This document shows, in pieces, positions 45,901 through 57,062 of a stretch of DNA of 64,000 nt (position 1 is its first letter; the number at the start of each line of letters is the position of its first letter). The position numbers were made by a program, and so were the translations under genes. Under the pieces are notes generated by a model, which saw only the letters and a list, made by a program, of their open reading frames with translations, was not told where the DNA came from and made no database searches. This DNA comes from Hyparrhenia diplandra (Eukaryota; Streptophyta; Magnoliopsida; Poales; Poaceae), in assembly GCA_015847255.1 (NCBI GenBank), contig JADLZK010009382.1, forward strand, positions 310,001 through 374,000. The letters run 5' to 3'.

Positions 45901-46435
45901 CCTAACATCCTTGAATGTAAGTAAACTAGATGACAAGTACTTCATTGAAAGATGGAGAGCTAAGGACACAACACAGGTCACAATGCAGAGCACGGTCCCA
46001 CAAATTGACTTAGAGAAGAGCAGACAACTCAGGCATAACATATTATCAAACAAACCGAGCAACATTGCTTCGAGATGGATCAACGCGGTGGATATGTATA
46101 ACTATGTGTTTGATGAAGCAAACAAAATGGAGAAAACCCTGAAACAAGAGAAAGATAAGCTGACAGAGGCTGTACCTGTCCAACAGCTTGCTGCACAGCC
46201 AGTGCAAGATAATCCGAATGGAGAAGCACGACCTGAAAAAATGATCTGATCATTTTGGAAGATCGATAATGCAAAGCATCAAAAAGGAAGGCCAAGGGTA
46301 ATCGGCAGGCTAATAGGAACAGCCGAGGAGAAGAGAAGCAAACCTAAGAATAATTATGTATGCATGCCTTTGCCATGAAGGAGGCCGTAACATCAAGACA
46401 TGCAAGAAGAAGCACCTACAGTTTGTGCACATTTA
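42991..46435 (+). pseudogene. FAR1-related (FRS) / MULE-transposase-derived gene, frameshifted
   Basis: FRS proteins are domesticated Mutator-type transposases; FHY3/FAR1 act as transcription factors in phytochrome A signalling. Here the FAR1-type N-terminal domain is at about 44147-44600 (EEEAYQFYNDYAFIVGFSIT, later LWRVTRLNLEHNHPFANEN). The transposase core is at 44985-45240 (FAPIVGITGHGENCLFGCAF, IITDQDLAMKAAI, HRNCYFHIAKKV). The conserved downstream block is at 45335-45634 (FINTTARSEGTNSLF), a SWIM-like segment at about 45830-45950 and a zinc-knuckle-like tail at 46362-46400 (CHEGGRNIKTCKKK). Candidate 5' exons with GT-AG borders are 42991-43053, 43139-43252, 43336-43402, 43477-43681 and 43818 onwards. 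A stop at 44603 and frameshifts near 44880, 44935, 45245, 45690, 45880, 46240, 46265 and 46360 break the frame. Confidence 0.8.
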
Positions 46436-46669
46436 AAGAAAAAAGAAAAGAAAAACACACAAAATGGTAAGCAACTAGACACATATGACTTATACAATCA
46501 TTAGTGAAAACCGGTTAACGACATTGCTCATATTTTAAATGCGGGGAGATGTTGACAAGACCAATGGCGGTGCAACCACAACAAATCAAAACAAGAAGAA
46601 GAAAGGAGTTAACTAAGAAGAGAAGGGAAGCGGTGACGGTGTTAAACATACATATACATATTACTATTT

Positions 46670-47010
46670 CCTATTGTAATAATTGCCAAGTTCACCTTAA
46701 ATTATGATACATGTAATATTGCAAATCAGGTTTACTACTACTGCAAAGTACCAAGACATAGTAATTTTCATTATCCCATTTTGCAATTTACTAAACAATG
46801 TAGATGATACTCTATTATATGTGAGTTGAAATTGTGATCAACAATGCAAATTTGGTGTATTGAAATTGGATGACACGCGGTGTCCAAATGGGTCCTATAT
46901 TAATCATGATCACTTTGGAAATGGTTATATTTGCATTCATGCATCCAATAAGCAAGGTCATATAAAAAAGATCAAAAAATGGGGAAAAAATAGGCCTCGG
47001 CTAACATAGA
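46670..47010. repeat. Duplicated module 1a (matches 59325-59620)
   Basis: Nearly identical phrases in the same order as 59325-59620: attgccaagttcaccttaaa, atgatacatgtaatattgca, aatcaggtttactactaYtg, then tttgcattcatgcatccaat and aaaaataggcctcg. This indicates a segmental duplication linking the FRS-proximal DNA with the DNA beside the second RING gene. Confidence 0.85.
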
Positions 47011-47526
47011 TGCCCTACGAACCACGATGTCCGGGGCAATGTAGGATCGAGTACCAATCCAAATTACATATAGTCCTCACTAAAATTGCGGTTAAATATA
47101 TTTGCAATTTATACTATAACAGTTTGCAATTCAGCATTATACGATCACGAGAGACAGCAGTGGTGATTATATCTTCACATAAACTCCTGTCCTCTCATAG
47201 CAATCATAGCACCAAAAATGCTAGTAATGAAAACTAACACGGGAAGTAGTAATACTTCCAGTTGGTATATCCTAAGCCATTTGCATAATTGTTTAGTCGA
47301 TGAGTTCTTAAACTAGATCCTATTTGTTTGTTAGATGATAACATACCATGTCGATACTATATAAGACATGTTATCCATAAAGTAAGCCCACTGATGACTA
47401 AATGTGTTACATTACTCATGACTCAAGAGGCATTATTAACAGCATAGCATATTTTGTTTGAAGTAAAGAAACAACAGCCAGGGTAGCTCAAAAACAACAA
47501 AGGTGGCGGTGGGACTCACTAATGTC

Positions 47527-48235
47527 GTGGGAGGTCCATTTGAACACACACAACCTCCACAAGCTTAAACCCATCCAAATCTGCCATGTCCTAGCACAAA
47601 TATTAGGGTGGTGTCCTAGCATAAAGGACAACATACAATTATTAACAATTTTTACAAAGAAAACAAGGGTCCAAAGATAAGCGGTCAGGTAATTGAGACG
47701 TAGAATTTCTACCTGTAGCTTAAGGTTGAACAGGCAGATGCTTCAATTCAGATGATTTAGTTGAATATGCTTAGAGGTCCATTTCAAATGCCCACAAGCT
47801 CCACAAGATTAAAGCCATCCAAGTCTCCCACCACCGGCCCTAGGCAACCTCATGCACACCGAGTTCGACACATAGGAAAAAAAATTGAAAACATAGCCAT
47901 TCGGTCTCATCGATCATGCATTGTGGCCAGTAACAAGGGTAATGAATAAAGGCAATGGTAATGAATGAATTACCTATGAGCCGTAGCAAACATCTAGGAT
48001 AACAAACCAATGTCTCTGCACTTGCTACTCTTCAAAGTATTTGACTGAAGGCAATGGTAAAACCTTGAAATGGAAGATAGATCATTTTACAATCAACAAC
48101 GCTTACTCGAGACACAAGTAAGTAAATTCAGCATTTTGTACTTACTAATGTCAGGAGGTCCATTTCAAGACAAACAAGATCCACAAGATAAAAGACATCC
48201 ATGTCTGACATGTCCTAGAACAAATAAGAGAGTCA
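47527..48235 (-). repeat. Three copies of a coding-like module (DLDGFKLVEV type)
   Basis: On the minus strand, copies at about 47527-47600, 47769-47822 and 48155-48225 encode variants of DLDGFKLVEVVCVQMDLP, with a fourth at 60241-60310 (DMDGFKVVEVLGLEMDPL). In three copies an acceptor-like tttgtgctag/ttgttctag precedes the string, and in three a stop follows soon after. It looks like a repeated last exon of an unrecognised gene family, now mostly degraded. Confidence 0.45.
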
Positions 48236-48546
48236 TGACCTAGCACAAAGGACAAAATACAAGATAAAAACAGAGGGTAGGGAATAAAGATAAGCAAGAC
48301 AATACAGTACAATACAAGGCAAAATAAAAGGCACAATACAAGGGGCATGACAAGGTACTATACTGACACAATCAACAAAAAAATACAATATAAAGTACAA
48401 GACAAGGGACAATCCAAACACAATTCGTAGGTCCCTGTGATGAGTTTGCGTCTCGGCCTCGAGGGCCTAACGGCCCACTCGGCCTCGGAGCGAAAGTGTT
48501 AGTTTCAAAAGGCGCCTTCAGCGCAAGATTTATATAGGGAATCAAG

Positions 48547-48714
48547 CAATGTCATTTTGTACTTTGTTGTCTTGTATCGCAGGGTCCTCGCTTGTTTTTA
48601 AACAATTTGTTTTTATTACAAGGGACAATACGGGGACAAAACATCGACATAAACAAGGTTCTGAGTTAACAATGTAATTTTGTACTTTGTTGTCTTGTAT
48701 CGCAGGGGTCCTGC
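48547..48714 (+). repeat. 44-bp direct repeat, 124 bp apart
   Basis: ttttgtactttgttgtcttg followed by tatcgcagggtcct occurs at 48547-48590 and 48671-48714. The DNA before it (48300-48420) is a cryptic simple-sequence region built from acaatacaagg-like units. Confidence 0.75.
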
Positions 48715-48916
48715 TGCCCTACAACTTATGTTTAATGGTTACTATGTCGGATGCATAACTTGCTACACTACAAATTTGCATTGACTTGCATGTCCGAGAA
48801 CTAGAATTGCAGTTCCTTGACTTGCAATTTACATTTGGGCGTCTGCAATTTCATAAGCGAGGCTTTAAATTTGAAATACTAGTGAGAAACTATGACAGAC
48901 ACAAGGCATGGCTTCA

Positions 48917-48931
48917 TCCTTATAAAGGCAC
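48917..48931 (-). promoter_or_regulatory. Orphan copy of the RING-gene promoter (TATA)
   Basis: catccttataaaggcacca and the following aagccaagccaaaaa match the DNA upstream of the RING-H2 gene at 61153 (TATA at 61232-61246). No RING coding sequence follows on its left, so this appears to be a leftover promoter from a third copy. Confidence 0.5.
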
Positions 48932-49019
48932 CAGATTTGCAAGCCAAGCCAAAAACGTAAAAAGTATCAATGAAAATGGAAGCAATGCAAAGTGAAGCGC
49001 CTTGCAGCGAAAAAGATAT

Positions 49020-49945
49020 TCATGTGATGAATACACAGTGACACCCTAGGCATCCAAAAGCGCTTCAAAAAAGTAAATGCTCATTCACCAAATTGACTAC
49101 ACATGACTCGAAATTGAAAAGACAAGACCGCTACTAAGACGGACCAACAACAATCAATGTACGCTATTAGGGACGGAACCAAGAAAACATACCTAATAAG
49201 CCTACTAAAGAACCAAAGACTACTCAAGATACCCGGCTAACTCAACAGGCCTAGTTATCCACATATGGAAAGGAGTGCTTGTCACAAAGACGATATCAAT
49301 ACACACATACATGATGCGGCCTTGGCAAGGAAACATCTTTGCCAAAAAATTATACCGATTCGCATTGCAGACAAGACAAGGCGTAAGGTACACACTTGAG
49401 GACCTACATAGCTACCTTGAAAAGGCAACATCAATTGCATGCCTCACTAAAAACAAAAAACACTTACGGTAAAATGCAATCAAATAACAGGAAAACAACC
49501 TTTAAATGAATGATGCTACAACACACAGGAGCCAAACATAGGATCAAGAAATACGATAAAGATAAAAGATAGTTCAACCTCGTAATGAGGGTCTTACATT
49601 CAGCAGGCAATCTTTTAAAAACATATCTTCATGACAACCTGCAGCAGCAATTTCTGAGGACCAAAAACATATCTTTTAAACATGAAATATACCAAAATTT
49701 ACAACTAATGAACACTAAACTTACAATGATATGGGTAATATAAATTTTAAAATACAACACTTTGTAATTACATAGTCATTTCACAATTAATATAAGCAAA
49801 AGGGAAAATATGTTGAAAAACTCACTTTCAACTGTAGTCAAAAAAATAGTCCAAATCCATTGAAGTCATTCCACATCTTCTTGATAGAAAAACCATGAAA
49901 ATCTTAGAAAACCTGTCAAGGGAAAAACAAACAATAAAAATAAAG
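49020..49945. other. No gene recognised
   Basis: AT-rich DNA with partial similarity to the 61.3-61.8 kb region (attcatgtgatcaaaac / attcatgtgatgaatac; gtaaatgctcatt). It is probably upstream DNA of duplicated RING-type units. Confidence 0.4.
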
Positions 49946-49951
49946 TTTTCA

Positions 49952-50040
49952 CCCTCCTCCTTCACCAAGGCTTGGGACCTGCTATGATGGCGAAAAAAAA
50001 CCTAATACCATCATAGGCGGAGTTAAAAACTTTATTTTTT
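49952..50040 (-). repeat. Conserved tail motif, copy 1, with hairpin
   Basis: Plus-strand text is ccctcctccttcaccaaggc, ttgggacctgctatgatgg, then an A-run and ccatcataggcggagttaaa. CTATGATGG and CCATCATAG can form a 9-bp stem. It lies about 185 bp downstream of the end of the first RING-H2 gene. Other copies are at 59289-59320 (half), 60533-60640 and 63206-63312. Confidence 0.7.
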
Positions 50041-50224
50041 ATTACGTAACTACACAAATAAGTAAATAGACATAAATCCAGTTGCAATACTAAAAGTCTT
50101 GCATACTAATATAGCATTTAAAGGAAATTACATAAAAATAACCACAAACAACAAATTTATAAAGGTTCCAATACAATACTACTCCATGTGAGAATGCAAA
50201 ATGATAGAAAACCTAACGCCCGCC

Positions 50225-50498
50225 TTAAATTACGAGAAGCAACAAAGCACTTGCACGACAAACGGGACAATTGAAGCTTTGTCTAAACCACCTAGTAATG
50301 CAATAGTTGTGGAAAATATGGCGACAAGGCAAAACCCACAGCTGCTTATCCAACCGAACATTAGGATCATAATCAGGAGGTTGACACAGCTTCATGAGGC
50401 AAATAGAACAATTAGTATTGATGTTCACAAGAACATGTCCGGGACGGTCCCCAGGGAGTGTAGCAGGACCGTTAGGAGAAGGCATGGAACCACCTTCC
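50225..50498 (-). pseudogene. RING-H2 finger gene 1, split from its start codon by a Copia element
   Basis: Read on the minus strand, the body encodes GGSMPSPNGPATLPGDRPGH, then the RING: CSIC at the first ligand pair, a 20-residue spacer, CRHIFHNYC, WF, and CPVC near 50245. Cys/His spacing is C3-H2-C3 (RING-H2), the fold of many plant E3 ubiquitin ligases. The protein is very short and ends soon after the RING (LLLLVI). The TSD CTTCC marks the break: across the Copia element, at 58344-58346, lies a CAT that restores an in-frame ATG four codons before SMPSP. A second in-frame Met (50483-50485) remains, so a shortened product from another promoter is not excluded. Closest relative in the window: the gene at 60796-61153. 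Confidence 0.8.
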
Positions 50499-51746
50499 TG
50501 TTGGGAATATGCCCTAGAGCTAATCATAGAGATGATTTGTATTCCTTCATTGTATCCATGATATATTAAGTGTTCATGAATATCCATTAAAGACAACTTG
50601 TATTGATCGGCAATTATGTGAATTGTTTGTGAAACTCTTTTACTTGTTTGGTTATTCAATAATTGTCCTCGATCGGAGTTCATGTGAGAACACACATGAA
50701 TATTAGATCGCACACGTATTAGTTGATGACTATGTTTCACAAGTCATAGACATGGAGATGTCAAACTAATAGTGTGGGCACATGTATGACATGGGGCTGG
50801 ATCGACCCGACATGAGATGTTATTATTATCTCTTTATACATCATGTACGTTACGTCCTTAGACCTGAGATTGTCGTATGTACTCAAGATGTGAAACGACC
50901 TATTTAGGGACTATCAAACGTTACTCCGTAATTGGGTAGCTATAAAGGTGGTCTTCGGGTTTGTCGGGAAACATCTTTGTGAGACATAGTCAATCAAGAT
51001 GGAATTGCCCCTCTCCATGAGAGAGAGATAAACTGGACCACTCGATTGATTGGATCAAGAAATGCATGGCCGTGCTTGGGTTAAGTGTTAACCCACGAGG
51101 TGGACCAAAGATCGTGTGGCAAGGGAATGGCAGTATATGGTTTGTGGTGGTTCGTCGATATGATCATTCGCACACATGGGAGTTGGCACGTCTTGCTAGA
51201 GGCCGCTGTCAACTATTGGCCGAGTAGGTGTACTTTCGGGCCATGTCATGTGTGCGTGAGCCCATAGAGGTCGCACGCGCTTAAGGAAGAAGGCCTAATT
51301 GATTTGATCCAATTAGGCGAGGCTTAAGGTTACTAATGGGCCTCCGGCTCGGGGCCCTGTTAGGGGACGCCTATATATATATGAGAGGTGGGCGCGGGCC
51401 GTGACCTAATCTAAGCCACGCCACTTTGCCGCCGCCCACGCCCTCGCCTCTTGCTCCTCGCGGACCTAGCGGTCCGGAGGCGCATCGCTTCCTCCCCACG
51501 CGTGTGGGATACCTCGGAGGTGCTGCATCTAGAGCACAAGGACGAACCGCACGAGGAGGACGGACGTGACGGGCGATCACGCAACCGCGGCACCGCCGCG
51601 ACGCCGTGCATCACGCCGAGGGTCGACGCTTCATCGTACTGCGCGTCTAGTGGTAATCCCGTGATCTATAACCAGCGGTAGATCCTTGGTTTATGGGTAG
51701 AAAATTTTTTTTTTTACGGCTGGCGTGGCGATCCCATTTTCCTTCG
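50499..51746 (+). repeat. 5' LTR of the Copia element
   Basis: 1248 bp. A TATA box (cctatatatatatgagagg) is at about 51370-51385, followed by GC-rich transcribed leader. It differs from the 3' LTR mainly by 1-4 nt indels. Confidence 0.92.
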
Positions 51747-51747
51747 G

Positions 51748-51757
51748 TGGTATCAGC
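51748..51757 (+). other. Primer-binding site of the Copia element (initiator tRNA-Met type)
   Basis: TGGTATCAGC immediately follows the 5' LTR. Copia elements usually have TGGTATCAGAGC, complementary to initiator tRNA-Met; here two bases appear to be missing. Confidence 0.75.
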
Positions 51758-53086
51758 CCGTAGTCGCCTTGTTATAGATTCGGATGTGTGCATATGGTGA
51801 TATGCGCGGTTGTAGATGAGTCTATGATCTCGGTTCATGATCTTGCCGTCTCTTGGTCTTGTTCGATCTACTCCTACCGGTCGAATTCGCCATCGGAGTT
51901 AAGTGATACATGTAAATCCAGTCATGGCGAGTTTGAGATCAATGTGATTGATCGAATTGAACCTAGGTCATGATCGGGTGCATGTGATGCGCGGCGGTGG
52001 CAGATTTGATCTTCTACCGACTACCGATCACCGGGATGCACAATACCGGAACCATGGTGTGCAGTCTGCCGGCTATAACTTTTGATCCGTAACTCCGATG
52101 GAGGCGATTCTTAAACGAATTTTTGTAGAGCCTTTAGCGACGTAATTTGCCGCGAAAAACGGCTTGGATAATAGGTTTTTGCCTCGCAAGATTAGATGTC
52201 GAATCGCCTAATCTCGTTTTTTGCGATTTATGTGACCGGTATGGCCTTTATGTGTATGAGATGCATGTATGTAATTAATTCATGACTTGCATGTCGTGAG
52301 GATGACAATATGGTTGGAGCCACTGATATATTGTCCACTTAATGTAGTGGCCTGCGTGCCAAATTGTGATGATCGCGCAAATGTAATTGTTATTTATTTC
52401 GCGCTAGTATAGACTAGTCTTGGCAGATTCATCTTTGGAGGATGGCATACATGGATCATGGAGATGGAGATCATCATGATGAGCGAGTTCATTGGAGATG
52501 GAGATCCCCAAAGTGATAAAGGGCCATACCAAGTCACAAGCGTTTAATGTCATTCTTATCGTGTTCTACTTTCACGCGCGATTATGTTTTTGTCTACATA
52601 CGTAAGTGAAGTAGAACGATCCCTCGAAAAAAATGTTTTAAGTTTTGATGCTTCCCCAAACCTTGCCTTGTCACAAGTCTTGTACAATCGGTGGTGGGTC
52701 TATGAAATTAGGGTACCACCCGGTTTTTCTTGACTAGACAGGGTTCGTATCGGATACTTCTTGCGGAAGGTTTGGTTACTTGAACAAGATCATCCTAACG
52801 GTTAGGGATCTTGGAGCATGACGAGTTGGCGTTAGCATAGAGATGCTGCCCAACAACAAGAGTCATATGTGATATGATTAGCAAGAGTTGCTTACCGATC
52901 TACCATGTCTTATAGCGGTGATGCTAAAGCTCACTAGTTGACTTGTTAGTTGTGGGTCTTGAATCACTAAGTTTCAATTGAGGGATATTGATTTTAGTGG
53001 GAGTACATTCAATTAAATGTTAATTTGTTTTACTCTATCTTGGATACATTGTCATAGTATTTTGCATTATTTACATTTGTAGATAA

Positions 53087-53910
53087 ATGGCGCCTAACAA
53101 TCAACCATTTACTTTGCGTTCGGTTCTTGAGAAAGATAAGTTGAATGGAACAAATTATGCGGATTGGATCCGTAACTCCGAGAATTGTTCTCGGTCGAGA
53201 AAAAAGGAAGATGTTCTAGACAACCCCTTACCGGAAGAGCTCGGCGATAATGCACCCGCCGGCTGAGAAAAAACGCTTACAAGAAAGCATGTGATGCTGA
53301 TCTTGAAGTGAGTTGCCTTATGCTTGCTAGTATGGAACCCGATCTGCGGATGCGGTTCGATAACAATCATGCAGCGCACGATATGATCGTGGCGCTTGAG
53401 GATATGTTCCAAACTCAAGCTAGAACCCGAAAGGTTCAATGTCTCAAAGGCTCTTGTTGAAAGCAAGCTAGCGTAAGGCGCGGCGGTTGGACCACATGTA
53501 ATCAAAATGGTTGGTTACACTCGGAGATTGGAGAAGCTAGGCTTCCCAATAGGCCAAGAGTTGGCTACCGATTTCATTCTTGCATCTACGCCGCCTAGCT
53601 ATGGGAACTTCATCTCGAACTACCATATGCATGGGGCGGAGAAAGGCTTGACCGAATTGTGTGGTATGCTTAAGGCGCCAGAGGGCGACATCAAGAAAGG
53701 TCCGGGCAGTAGCCATGTGATGGCGGTCCAAAACAAGCCTAATTTTAAGAAAAGGGGCAATCCTTATTGGAAGAAAAAAGAAGGAAAAGGCTAAAGGTGA
53801 GACCTCCAAGCCAAAGCCATCCGAGCCCAAAAGGCTGGACCAAGCTAGCGATCTTGAGTGCTTTCATTGTCATAAAAAGGGTCCTTGGAAAAGCGCAAGG
53901 AGTACTTAGC
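53087..53910 (+). pseudogene. gag region of the Copia element
   Basis: Starts MAPNNQPFTLRSVLEKDKLN then GTNYADWIRN, the usual opening of Copia gag (LxxxKLNGxNYxxW). Later DFILASTPPSYGNFISNY (53507-53794 frame) and a zinc-knuckle stretch ECFHCHKKG at 53858-53884, whose remaining ligands are lost to a frameshift. At least two more frameshifts lie near 53230 and 53420. Confidence 0.8.
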
Positions 53911-53979
53911 ATCCAAGATGGATAGCGGTGGTAAAGGTACTCCGCCGCTTGTACACTTGTTGTTTATGTTACGGACATA

Positions 53980-55100
53980 TTCCTCGCTGATTCTTATATT
54001 AATTCTTGGGTATTTGATACCGGATCGGTTGCTCATATTTGCAATATGATGCGGGGAATGATAAGAAGTAGAAGCGTTGGAAAGGGAGAAGTTGACTTCC
54101 GCGTGGGCAATAATGCAAGAGTTCTTTGCTACGGCGTCGGGACGATGCAACTCCACCTCCCGTCGGGATTTATTTTTGGAATTGAATAATTGTTATTTTG
54201 TTCCTAGCTTAAGTCGAAACATTGTGTCACCTTCATGTTTGATGAAGGATGGTTATTCTTTTAAGAGTGAAAACAATGGTTGTGTAATCTCTAAAGATGG
54301 CATGTTTGTGGCTTACGCATCCATTTTGAATGGGTTATTTATTTTAAATCTTGATGATGCACATGTACGTAATATAAGCGCTAAAAGGCCTCGGCTTAAT
54401 GAGTTAAGTCCTACCTATATGTGGCATTGTCGTTTGGGTCATATAAGTGAAAATCGCATGAAGAGGCTCCATTCGATGGGCTTCTAACTTCGTTTGATTT
54501 TGAATCATACGAGACATGTGAGGCTTGCCTTCTAGGCAAAATGACCAAGGTCCCTTTCACGGGTTTTTCTGAAGGGCCTTGAACTTGTTGGAACTTGTAC
54601 ATACCGATGTATGCGGACCAATGAGTACTGACGACTAGAGGCGGATTCAATACTTCATTACTTTCAGCGATGATTTTAGTAGATATGGCTATGTCTACTT
54701 AATGAAGCATAAGTCCGAGACTTTTGAAAAGTTCAAAGAGTTTCAAAATGAAGTAGAGAATCAACGTGGCAAGAAAATCAAGGCCTTGCGATCCGATCGT
54801 GGAGGCGAATATTTGAGTCACGAATTTAGCAATCATCTAAAGAGTTGCGGAATTGTTCCACGACTTACGCCGCTGGAACACACCTCAAAAAGCGGGTGTC
54901 CGGCGGCGTAATCGGACTTTGTTGGACATGGTTCGGTCTATGATGAGCCGGTCGGACCTACCTTTATCGTTTTGGGGATATGCTCTAGAAACACCGCTTT
55001 CACATTAAATAGGGTACCATCTAAGTCCAGTAGTTAAGACACCACATGAGATGTGGGTGGTAAGAGTCGATTTGTCTTTTTCTAAAGATTTGGGGTTGTG
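53980..55100 (+). pseudogene. Protease and integrase region of the Copia element
   Basis: WVFDTGSVAHICN at about 54006-54045 is the protease active site. The integrase zinc-binding segment is HCRLGHISENRMKRLHSMGF (54425-54484) followed, in another frame, by CEACLLGKM. The core has LVHTDVCGP (about 54590), FSDDFSRYGYVYLMKHKSE and LRSDRGGEYLS (54785-54820), with the catalytic Asp residues visible. Frames are interrupted by indels. Confidence 0.85.
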
Positions 55101-55479
55101 AAGTTTATGTCAAACGACTTCAATCGATAAACTAACACCCAAGTCGGACAAGTGTTTTTGGTGGGATACCCAAAGGAAACTTTGGGGTATTACTTTTACA
55201 ACCGATCGAGGGCAAAGTATTTGTTGCTCGAAAGCGGTGTTTTCTTAGAGAAAGAGTTTCTCAAAAGAGACAAGAGTGGACAAAGGGCGTATCTTGAAGA
55301 AATTCGGGATGAGCCAATAGGTCAAGACTCTACAAGTGATGCTAGTGTAGCGAGAACAAGTTGAGATACGTGGCAAAAGGTAACACCGCCACTACCACGA
55401 AGATCAGCCTAGACTCCGTGAGTTGCATGGGGATGTGTTATTGTTAGACGATGACGAACCTATGACATATGCGGAAGCT

Positions 55480-57042
55480 ATGATGGACCCAGATTCGAGA
55501 AATGGCAAAGTGCCATGAGATCGAGATAGATTCCATGGGAGCCAATCAAGTTTGGAACTTGGTTGACCCGCTGATGGGGTTAGACCCATTGAGTGCAAAT
55601 GGATCTATAAAAAGAAAAAGAGATATGGGACGGAAATGTTCACGTCTATAAAGCACGACTTGTCGCAAAGGGTTTTCGGCGGAGGTTCAAGGAGTTGACT
55701 ACGATGAGACATTTCGCCCGATAGCGATGCTTAAATCTATCGGGATCATTCTAGCAATTCTTTTGCTAATTTCGATTATGAGATATGGCGGATGGATGTT
55801 AAAAACGACCTTTCTAAATGGAAATTTGGAAGAGGACGTGTATATGATACAGCCCGAAGGTTTTGTTGATCCTAAGAATGCTAGAAAAATATGCAAGCTT
55901 AAGAAATCCATTTATGGGTTGAAGCAAGCATCTCGGAGTTGGAACATTCGTTTTGATGAAGAGGTCAAAGCTCTTGGCTTTTCGTCGGAATGAAGAAGAA
56001 CCTTGTGTATACAAGAAGGAAAGTGGGGATTTATTTGTTGTGTTTCTAATCTTGTATGTAGATGACATATCGTTGATTGGGAATGACATTCCAATGTTGC
56101 AATCCGTGAAGACTTCAGCGAATAATATATTTTCTATGAAGGATTTGGGAGAAGCATCATATATTTTGGGCATAAAGATCTATAGAGATAGATCAAAGAG
56201 GCTAATAGGATTATGCCAAGACACGTACATTGACAAGGTGTTGAAACGGTTCAACATGGAACACCCAAGAAAGGGTTCTGCCTATGTCACATGGTATGCG
56301 TTTTAGCAAAGCGGCGTCTTCGACCGGCTGGCGATGAGCGAGCGCATGAGTAAGGTTCCATACGCCTCGGCGAGGTTGGTTCCATCATGTATGCCATGAT
56401 ATGTACACGCCCAGATGTCTCATATGCTCTAAGTGTTTGCGGCGGTACCAAGGCGATCCGGGTGAGAGTCAATCGGACACTTGTTAAAAATATTCTTAAG
56501 TACTTAAGAAGGACTAAAGATATGTTCCTAATCTATGGAGGTGAGGAGGAGCTCGTTGTAAATTGTTACACCGATGCTAGCTTCCAAACCGACCGCAGAT
56601 GATTCACAATCTCAATCGGGATATTTGTTCACAATAAATGGTGGTCTTTGTTAGTTGGAAAAGTTCCAAGCGGGAGACGGTGACCCGATTCTACAATGAA
56701 GTCGAGTACATTGCGAGTTTACGAAGCTGCAAAAGGAAGGTGTTTGGATGAGGAAGTTCCTCATTGAACTTGATGTGTTTCCAAATGCAAGCGGCCCATT
56801 GAACCCTCATTGTGACAATAGTGGCGCGATTGCACAGGCTAAGGAGCCGAGGGATCACCATAAGAACAAACACGTACTGCGGAAATTTCACCTCATTCGA
56901 GAGTTCATCAAAGCGTGGTGAAATCAAAATATGCAAGATACATACGGATTTGAATGTTGCAGATCCTTTGACAAAGGCTCTTCCACGACCTAAGCATGAG
57001 GCGCACATGAGAGATATGGGTATTAGATATCTTAAAGATTAA
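55480..57042 (+). pseudogene. Reverse transcriptase and RNase H region of the Copia element
   Basis: GVDYDETFRPIAMLKSI (from 55690), FLNGNLEEDVYMIQPEGF and KKSIYGLKQASRSWN are typical Copia reverse transcriptase. The catalytic box LYVDDISLIG is at about 56053-56082. RNase H follows: YTDASFQTD (about 56563), HHKNKHV (about 56860) and IHTDLNVADPLTKALP, ending at 57042. Indels near 55620, 55990, 56310, 56600 and 56700 break the frame. Confidence 0.85.
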
Positions 57043-57050
57043 CTCTAGTG

Positions 57051-57062
57051 CAAGTGGGAGAT
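57051..57062 (+). other. Polypurine tract of the Copia element
   Basis: CAAGTGGGAGAT directly abuts the 3' LTR, the standard plus-strand primer position in Copia elements. Confidence 0.8.

Noticed and set aside
50499..50740. N-terminal extension of the RING-H2 ORF to 50740
   Set aside because: Beyond 50498 the frame runs into the Copia LTR; the same peptide appears from the other LTR at 57032-57259.
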